Below, piece by piece: positions 58,071 through 64,000 of a DNA stretch of 64,000 bases (the first letter of the stretch is position 1; each line of letters begins with the position of its first letter). The DNA comes from Cubamyces lactineus (taxonomy: Eukaryota; Basidiomycota; Agaricomycetes; Polyporales; Polyporaceae). The notes beneath the pieces are model-generated. The model searched no databases. It was given only the letters and a program-made list of their open reading frames with translations, and was not told the origin of the DNA. Position numbers and translations under genes: made by a program. The stretch is from positions 186,001-250,000 of the forward strand of contig JACDTU010000009.1 of NCBI GenBank assembly GCA_022376465.1, read 5' to 3'.

Positions 58071-60327
58071 TCAGTGGTGGAAGAGCCGCAGCGATGTGTG
58101 AGCAAAGACCATCTCGTGCTCGTCAGCGGCCTTGATGCACTCAGCATCCATGACACTTCCACTGGGCGCCGCGAGGTACTTCACGCCGCTCCTCCGCGCG
58201 CGGTGCACGTTGTCGGGGAAGGGGAAGAACGCGTCGCTAGAGCAAGCGACGCCGTCGAGCTGACGGAGGTGCTCGGCGCGCTCCTCCGCGGTGAGCGGCA
58301 CCGGGACCTGCTCGAAAAGGGCCTCCCACTGTGCCTTCTCCCCGCCCTCGAGCGGCTCGCCGGCGACGAAGAGATCGATCGCGTTCGCCTTCTCCGCGCG
58401 CTTGACTCCCTTCTTGAAGGGAAGCGCGAGCACGCGGGGATGATGCCGGAGCCACCAGAGGTCAGCCTTGGTACCCGCGAGCCGTGTGCAGTGGATGCGC
58501 GACTGCTGGCCCGCACCGATACCGATCGTTGCACCACGGTAGGCGTACGCGACGCTGTTTGACTGCGTGTACTTGAGTGCAAGGGTGGCAACGATAAGGT
58601 CCGTGAGGGCCTGGTTGCTCAGCTGCAGCGGAGGTTTAGAGTTAGAGTTGGCATTGGATGCTGAACGTGACCCTTGCGGGCAGCGATGTGGGGCAAGGAC
58701 ATCAAAGTGCGACGTACCTCCTTATTTTTGGTCACGATGTTGGAGAAGAGACTAGCGTCGATCTTCGCATCGTTCCGGCGCTGTTGGAGGGAAACACCGT
58801 ACACCTGGCGGGTCTCGATCTCCGCAGGCTTGTACGCCGGATCCATCTGCTCGGGGAGTGATTGAGGATCAGCACCATTCAATTTCTCTCGGACACGGGT
58901 TTCTGATACGGACCTGGAGCACACAGTACTTGCCACCTTTCTTTTTCGAAAGGACCTCCAAAGCTTCGGGCGAGAAGCCGGGCGCGATGATGCCGTCTGA
59001 CACCTCGCGCGAGATGATCTTCGCAGTTGCGAGGTCGCAGGGGTGCGACAGGGCAATGAAGTCGCCAAAGGAGGACATCCGGTCCGCACCTGCCAAACAT
59101 TGAGTTCGACCGCTCACCAAAAGGGTGTATATGCAGTACCTCGGGCACGTGCATAAGCACATGCAAGAGGAGTCAAGGGCTCCTTCAGGTCATCGACACC
59201 GTAGACTTGCTTCTCGACGTCACTCAACTCGAGTCCGACAGCGGCACCGGCAGGAGAGACGTGCTTGAAGGAAGCGGCCGCAGGGAGGCTCAGCGCCTCG
59301 GACAGCTCCTTAACGAGTGCGTATGAGTTCAGAGCGTCGAGTAGGTTGATGTATCCAGGAGAGCCGCAGAGAGCTACAGATTGCACGTATCAGCCCCAGG
59401 AGAGCGCAGGATACGGACATTTGCGGCGTACCCTTGAACGGGAGCTCGCCTTCGGTGACGAAAGCCTGAGCGGGCTTCTGGTGCGGGTTCGCACCGTAGC
59501 GCAAAGCCATCCGTTGCACGGGACCCGCCAACTTCTCGGTCGGCAGGTCGGAGGACGCATATTGTTCCCTGAAGTAGCCGCTGATCGCATCGTCGTACTT
59601 GGCGGTCATCTCGAATGCCTTGAGCGCAAGCTTGCTCCTGATGGCCTGGCCAACGTCGCCGTTGCCCTGCTTCCATGCAGATAGGAACTCCGAGTAGTCG
59701 GCAGGGTCAGAGAGCACGGAAACCCGCTCGTGATTCTTAGCCGCGGCGCGGAGAAGGGTGACGCCACCAATGTCGATCTCCTCAACTGCGTCGGCGAGCG
59801 TGCATCCAGGCTTCGCGATCGTGTCTGTGAATGGGTACAGGTTGCAGACAACGATGGAAATGGGGGAGATGTTTTGCGCCTTGAGGTCCGCCTCGTCGGA
59901 AGGGATGGACCGTGCGAGGATACCTTATATGAGGTCAACGTTAACGATAGGATCTAACAATACCCTTGTCTGTGTTGCATATGCGGTGGACGTACCACCA
60001 TGAACGGCAGGGTGCAGGGTCTTGACGCGACCACCGAGCATCTCGGGGGCCTTCGTGATGTCCGAGACGTCTCTGCATATCTCTCAGCATTATGCATTCG
60101 AGTAGCTCGTTGTTGTACTCACTCGATAGAAATGCCTGCCTCCCTGATCTTCTTAGCGGTCCCGCCAGAGCCCAGGAGGCGCACGCCGGCGCCATGAAGC
60201 CCGGTCGCGAGCTCTAGGAGGTTCGTTTTATCGTAGACGGAGAGCAGCGCTTGTGAACATTGTTGAATCAGTAACTCTGAAGGCGCGCGCGGCGTCGCTA
60301 CAAAAGCCCACCAATTGGTGCAGACAT
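58071..60327 (-). CDS. ADE17: Bifunctional AICAR transformylase / IMP cyclohydrolase
   Basis: Exons 60327-60312, 60249-60123, 60072-59996, 59923-59432, 59373-59140, 59089-58914, 58846-58718 and 58622-58071 give 600 residues, the family's usual size. It performs the last two steps of de novo purine synthesis: formyl transfer to AICAR, then ring closure to IMP. The N-terminal cyclohydrolase (MGS-like) domain reads [64 protein letters not shown]. The transformylase domain has [23 protein letters not shown] (catalytic KH), [30 protein letters not shown] and [10 protein letters not shown]. The first exon encodes only MSAPI plus one base, and its splice to [11 protein letters not shown] is exact. 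Cytosolic enzyme, probably constitutive. Confidence 0.95.
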
Positions 60328-60796
60328 GGCGGTCGAGATGAAGGGGTTGCTGGTCCTCTGAACTTTGCTCTCTGACTTGCCTCGGACTGCCAATGGAACC
60401 TAAAAAATCGGAGCCACAGACACGATCGCGATCTCAATGATAACGCAATGATTGGCTACAGTATACCTATACTGGTTGGGAGATCTTCTGTGAATGACTC
60501 GAGACGTAATCCGTACTGGAGGCAATTATCTCACTTGAAGCTGGAGTATGTACTGGCCTCCGCTTGCCCATGTAGCTCAAGGACGAACTTGAGGGAACCC
60601 TGGATTCCGAGGCATAAATGTCGGGGAAGCCCGATTTAGTCGGAGTCGCACACACGATTCCAGATGACTAAGCAAAGCAGGCGCTGCTGAGCTGCGCTCT
60701 TGATCATCGTCATAACTTGTACCAGTCTTTGACCGCATCTCCCTTCTCCTTCTTGCCGTTGCTCTGACGCTATCCCATTCTCTGTCTTGGGGGCCA
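60328..60796. promoter_or_regulatory. Divergent promoter region, ATIC / Tim15
   Basis: About 470 bases between the ATIC ATG and the divergent ATG of the DNL zinc-finger gene. No element is recognised. Confidence 0.5.
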
Positions 60797-61373
60797 ATGT
60801 TCTCGTTTCGCCAGGCAACAGCTCTTCTCTGGCAGCCGGTAGCGAGTGTGACTCGCACGCCCATTCCGTGGGCGTCACGAGCTTGTAGGCTCGCTGCAGG
60901 CTCCCGCTCAATATCTTCGTCGTCACATTGGAGAAAGGATGAATCAAATCCGTCCTCTCCTCGTCAGGAAGGGGAAGACGCCAACGCAGAGCCCACCTCG
61001 ACTGCCGAGTCGCACACTCAGCTATCATTCCAGATGCCTGAGCCTCGGCTATCGCTGACGTTCACCTGTACGGTAGAGGCGTGTCACACGCGCTCTACAC
61101 ATCAATTCACTCGCAGGAGTTACGAGAGGGGAATAGTTATCGTGCAATGTCCTGGATGCCAAAACAGGTGCGTAACCCTCTTCAGCCGACCTCACCTGTA
61201 CACTGATACGATGTACCGGTAGACATCTCATCGCCGACCACTTGGGCTGGTTCAAGGAAAGCACAAAAGACGGGCAGATGAAGACCGTCGAGGATTTGGT
61301 ACGTGCGAAGGGCGAGAAGGTGAGGAGAGGGAGGATCGGTGAAGGCGGCGTGGTAGAATACGCACCTGAGTAA
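60797..61373 (+). CDS. ZIM17: DNL-type zinc finger protein Tim15/Zim17 (mitochondrial Hsp70 escort)
   Basis: Exons 60797-61167 and 61223-61373 give 173 residues. The first 50 residues are rich in Arg, Ser and Ala with almost no acid (MFSFRQATALLW, RACRLAAGSRSISSSSHWR), a mitochondrial presequence. The DNL zinc finger follows: TCTVEACHTRSTHQFTRRSY, then [20 protein letters not shown], with two CxxC-like pairs (C-x4-C and CPGC) that bind zinc. The protein keeps matrix Hsp70 soluble for import and Fe-S cluster assembly. The canonical DNL motif appears as DHLGWF. The intron splits Arg in QNR|HLIADH. The neighbour downstream is Grx5, another mitochondrial Fe-S factor. Confidence 0.93.
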
Positions 61374-61654
61374 CTCTTAGTGTAAAAGAGTCTGGAATGC
61401 CAGTGGACTCAGCCTCTGTCTGATGCGTGAAGCAGTTGATGCCCACTAAAATGGGCCTATCTACGAAGGTGGAGTTTAGGTCGACGGTGAGCGATGACTT
61501 GCATTAGGAGTGCATAACGATACAGCAATATTAAAAGAGCTTCCGACACCAGACGGCAAAGCAAGGAGATATGTATGCCATGCTTGAATGAGAGCAAATA
61601 AGTACACAGCAGAGCTTCCCATGCAATGGATTTCTCATGCGACGTGGTCAGTCT

Positions 61655-62304
61655 CTAATTTTGGCTCTGGTTTTGACTCGTGTTCTCTTGAGCCTCTTCT
61701 GGTGACACGACACCGGCCTTAACGAGGAGATCATCGAGTTCGCCGGATTGGTGCACTATGATGAAGATTTAGTGGAAATTCCGTAGCACGATATAAGGCA
61801 ACGCACTGTTGATGAGGATGTCGCAACCGCCCACGAACTCGCCGTTAACATAGAGCTGGGGAATTGTTGGCCAATCACTGAACGCTTGTATGTCAGCATA
61901 TTGCACTGTAAGTACCAGAATGCAGACACGTACGAAAACTCCTTGATGTTCTGTCGAAGCTCGCTGTCCTCCAGAACGTCGAAAGTCTTCATCTTTTCTG
62001 GCGGAACGCCGTGGATGTCAAGCACTTGCACTGCTGCCCTCGAGAAACCACATTGGGGTGCCTCGGGTGTACCCTTCATGAACAGAACAACCGGTGTAGA
62101 TGAAACGGCTTGCTGAAGCTTGTTCCGCGCTTCCTGAGTGATATACCGCCGCGCAAAGGCCAGAGACGGAGAAGTGAGCGCAACGGCCGACACACGAGTG
62201 GGTGCACGAAGAGCGGTGAACTGTCAATGAGTTAGTATTCCGAACTTGCTTGCACTGACCAACGCTCCAAGACGTACAGAAGTGCGAAGTGCCGACCTGA
62301 ACAT
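61655..62304 (-). CDS. GRX5: Mitochondrial monothiol glutaredoxin 5
   Basis: Exons 62304-62260, 62220-61934, 61877-61807 and 61755-61655 give 167 residues. An N-terminal presequence ([15 protein letters not shown], then [13 protein letters not shown]) targets the matrix. The glutaredoxin fold carries [21 protein letters not shown] with the single active-site Cys of the CGFS class, the glutathione/Fe-S contact [19 protein letters not shown], and [14 protein letters not shown]. The protein carries [2Fe-2S] clusters from the Isu scaffold with Hsp70 help. The C-terminus has a short Asn/Gln/Ser tail. It shares 259 bases of upstream DNA with the divergent DNA polymerase alpha gene and converges with ZIM17. 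Confidence 0.95.
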
Positions 62305-62563
62305 GGTGGTGAGAGTCAAGAGTGCGTGGCAGAATACAAAGTGGATGCTGAGTGAGAGACCTTCGGAGACTCGGCGTAAGTGTGCGTGGTAGGGTTAGGA
62401 GTTACACCGCAAGGTTAGGTTTAGGAAGCGAGCACGTGCATACCACGCTTTGCATCTCCGCTCGAAAGCGTGTCGCATGTCGGTGGAGGCGCGTCTCGGA
62501 TAGGTATGCTCACTGGTTCAGGTCTTCTCGTCTATCTGCTGCATACCATCTTGCTGAGACGAT

Positions 62564-64000
62564 ATGACTGATAGAGCAAGACGAGAGAAACAGGAGAGGC
62601 TAGCTAAGCTCGCTGAATTGAAGAGAGCTCGTGAAGGTGGCGGGAGATCTTACAAGGTACTGTCGCGTGTGGCTAGCCCGACGGGCTGACCGCGAACGGA
62701 CGCGTCTTATAGATCGAGGAGGACGACAAGATTTATGACGAGGTTTCAGAAGACCAGTACAAGTCAATAGTACGCGGTCGTCTCGCCCAGGATGACTTTG
62801 TGGTCGACGACGGTATCGGCGGGTATATGGACACCGGAGTGGACGACTTCGAGGAGGCCGAGGACCGTGAGGAAAGTGATGATGAGCATAGAAAGAGCAA
62901 ACGTACGTGGTATATCCTCTGAATGAGCGCACGGCTCTCATGCATGAACGACAAGCAGCGAAGAAGGGCAAGGCCGACGCGAAGAGCAAAGCGAAAGCAA
63001 AGGCGAAGCCTCCGCCGCCTGCCGTGACACCCTCGATCAGTGCATACCGTCCTGCTGTCTCTGCAGAGCAGGAGACGGACTTCATGGCCTCTCTCTTGGG
63101 CGATATGGACAATATATCTGCGAAGCCGGCAGTCAAGTCGCGCAAGCGGAAACCAGAACCAGACCCCATCTACGACGAGGGGGGATCTTCGCCAAACCCT
63201 TTCTCCACCGCCTCCCGCTCACGAGCTAGGACCACTGGTTACGGCTACGGCGACCCTGACATGTCTTCGGACGGCTTCCTGGACGACGGTGTCGGTGCAT
63301 CTAGCGGCGACGACTTCATGCTGAGTCCAAAGAAGAAGATCAAGACGGAAGCACCAGAGATTTTGCCTACTATCGAGCGAATGGGCAAGCTTGGTGTGGA
63401 AAGCGGGACTGATGATGCAGACTCCGCCTTTGACGACATCGACATGGACGCGTTCATGGATATCGACGAGGAGGAATTGGTTGATCTGAAGCCTAAGCCG
63501 AAGACGAAGCTGGAGGTCGACGCGGAGGCTAAACCGCTCAAACCGTTCAATACTAACGCGAGTACTAAGAAGAAGCTAGATGATACCCCTTCCTGGCTGT
63601 CCGTATATGACTCGCTGAAAGTTGCTACGGACGACTCTCTTGGCCCTCTTGCTCCTGCTACCCCCGCACGTTCAGCACCGACCAATCTCTCGATCCTGGA
63701 GGAAGACGGCTCTCTACGATTCTATTGGCTGGACTATCTGGAGCACGACGGCAAATTATACTTCATCGGTAAGGCGCAGGACAAGAAGACCAAGACTTGG
63801 GTGTCAATCTGTGTCACCGTCGAGAATCTACAGCGCAATCTATTCGTCCTACCGCGCGAACGGCGTATGGCCGAGGACGAAGAGACTGGCGAAATGTACG
63901 AAACGGATGAAGTACCGGAGTTGACGGACATCTACTCTGACTTCGACCGCCTGCGGAGAAAGGCGGGGATCAAGAGCTTCAAAGGCAAGTTCGTCAAACG
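62564..64000 (+). CDS. POL1: DNA polymerase alpha catalytic subunit, 5' part (runs off window)
   Basis: Exons 62564-62656, 62713-62902 and 62959 onward; the last stays open to the window end. About 440 residues are seen of a protein usually about 1400-1500 long. The N-terminal Pol alpha domain is recognised by KLAELKRAREGGGRSYKIEE, IYDEVSEDQYKSIVRGRL and DDFVVDDGIGGYMD. A Lys/Ala-rich linker (KSKAKAKAKPPPP), an acidic region, and then SILEEDGSLRFYWLDYLEHD and VENLQRNLFVLPRERRM follow, ending SFKGKFVKR just before the exonuclease-like domain. The polymerase motifs lie beyond the window. The protein extends RNA primers at replication origins with primase. The third exon has tandem acceptors AAG/CAG three bases apart (62955/62958), so isoforms differing by one residue are possible. 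Confidence 0.95.

Noticed and set aside
58074..58562. 162-codon plus-strand frame over the ATIC gene
   Set aside because: It lies wholly opposite the conserved transformylase exon and shows no family features of its own.
61374..61460. A second tRNA gene downstream of ZIM17
   Set aside because: No acceptor/T-arm combination with a TTCRANNC loop could be paired.

Overview
The window is nuclear DNA of a filamentous basidiomycete, most likely an Agaricomycete (Polyporales-like by the flavour of several genes). The evidence is dense coding on both strands, about 10 introns per large gene, introns mostly 50-65 bases with GT(A/G)NG donors and CTNA(C/T)-like branch sites, microexons, and families typical of mushrooms (DUF6534-type seven-helix proteins, F-box and BTB proteins, expanded P450s and FAD monooxygenases). 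There is no operon, CRISPR array or bacterial feature. All exon models below were joined by hand from reading frames and GT-AG sites. Almost every one closes in phase, and the one exception is flagged.

Layout. 0.5-7.5 kb: a GPI-anchored Ser/Thr-rich wall protein, RNase H2 subunit C, an intron-containing tRNA-Leu(CAG), an F-box protein, U6 snRNA and an alpha/beta hydrolase. 9.2-13.5 kb: a 13-exon YTP1-like membrane protein and a GNAT acetyltransferase. 14-21 kb: two RING/coiled-coil proteins that share an intron position, a frameshifted BTB/POZ relic between them, and a long coiled-coil protein. 21.8-30.7 kb: cystathionine beta-synthase, the ER ubiquitin ligase Doa10, and an HD-domain nucleotidase. 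31-44 kb: accessory DNA with a BAHD-like acyltransferase, an orphan seven-helix membrane protein and a cytochrome P450, separated by two gene-poor stretches (4.5 and 3.3 kb). 44-50 kb: WDR5/Swd3 and a GRAM-TBC-EF-hand Rab GAP. 51-57 kb: a membrane protein of unknown function and a salicylate-hydroxylase-like FAD monooxygenase, each with one unusually long intron. 58-64 kb: housekeeping genes, namely ATIC (purine synthesis), Tim15/Zim17, monothiol glutaredoxin Grx5, and the 5' part of DNA polymerase alpha, which runs off the end.

Functionally this is an ordinary mix of housekeeping genes (RNA processing, replication, ERAD, chromatin, vesicle traffic, sulfur and purine metabolism, mitochondrial Hsp70/Fe-S) interrupted by lineage-specific genes. 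The acyltransferase, P450 and FAD monooxygenase are tailoring-type enzymes, but they are too scattered and lack a synthase, so I do not call a metabolite cluster. I did not find a convincing undescribed system. The points most worth a second look are the chain of microexons in the YTP1-like gene, the frameshifted BTB gene between paralogous RING genes, the two gene-poor islands, the two long introns, the hairpin-bearing 3' extension of U6, and the apparent absence of the regulatory domain in cystathionine beta-synthase.
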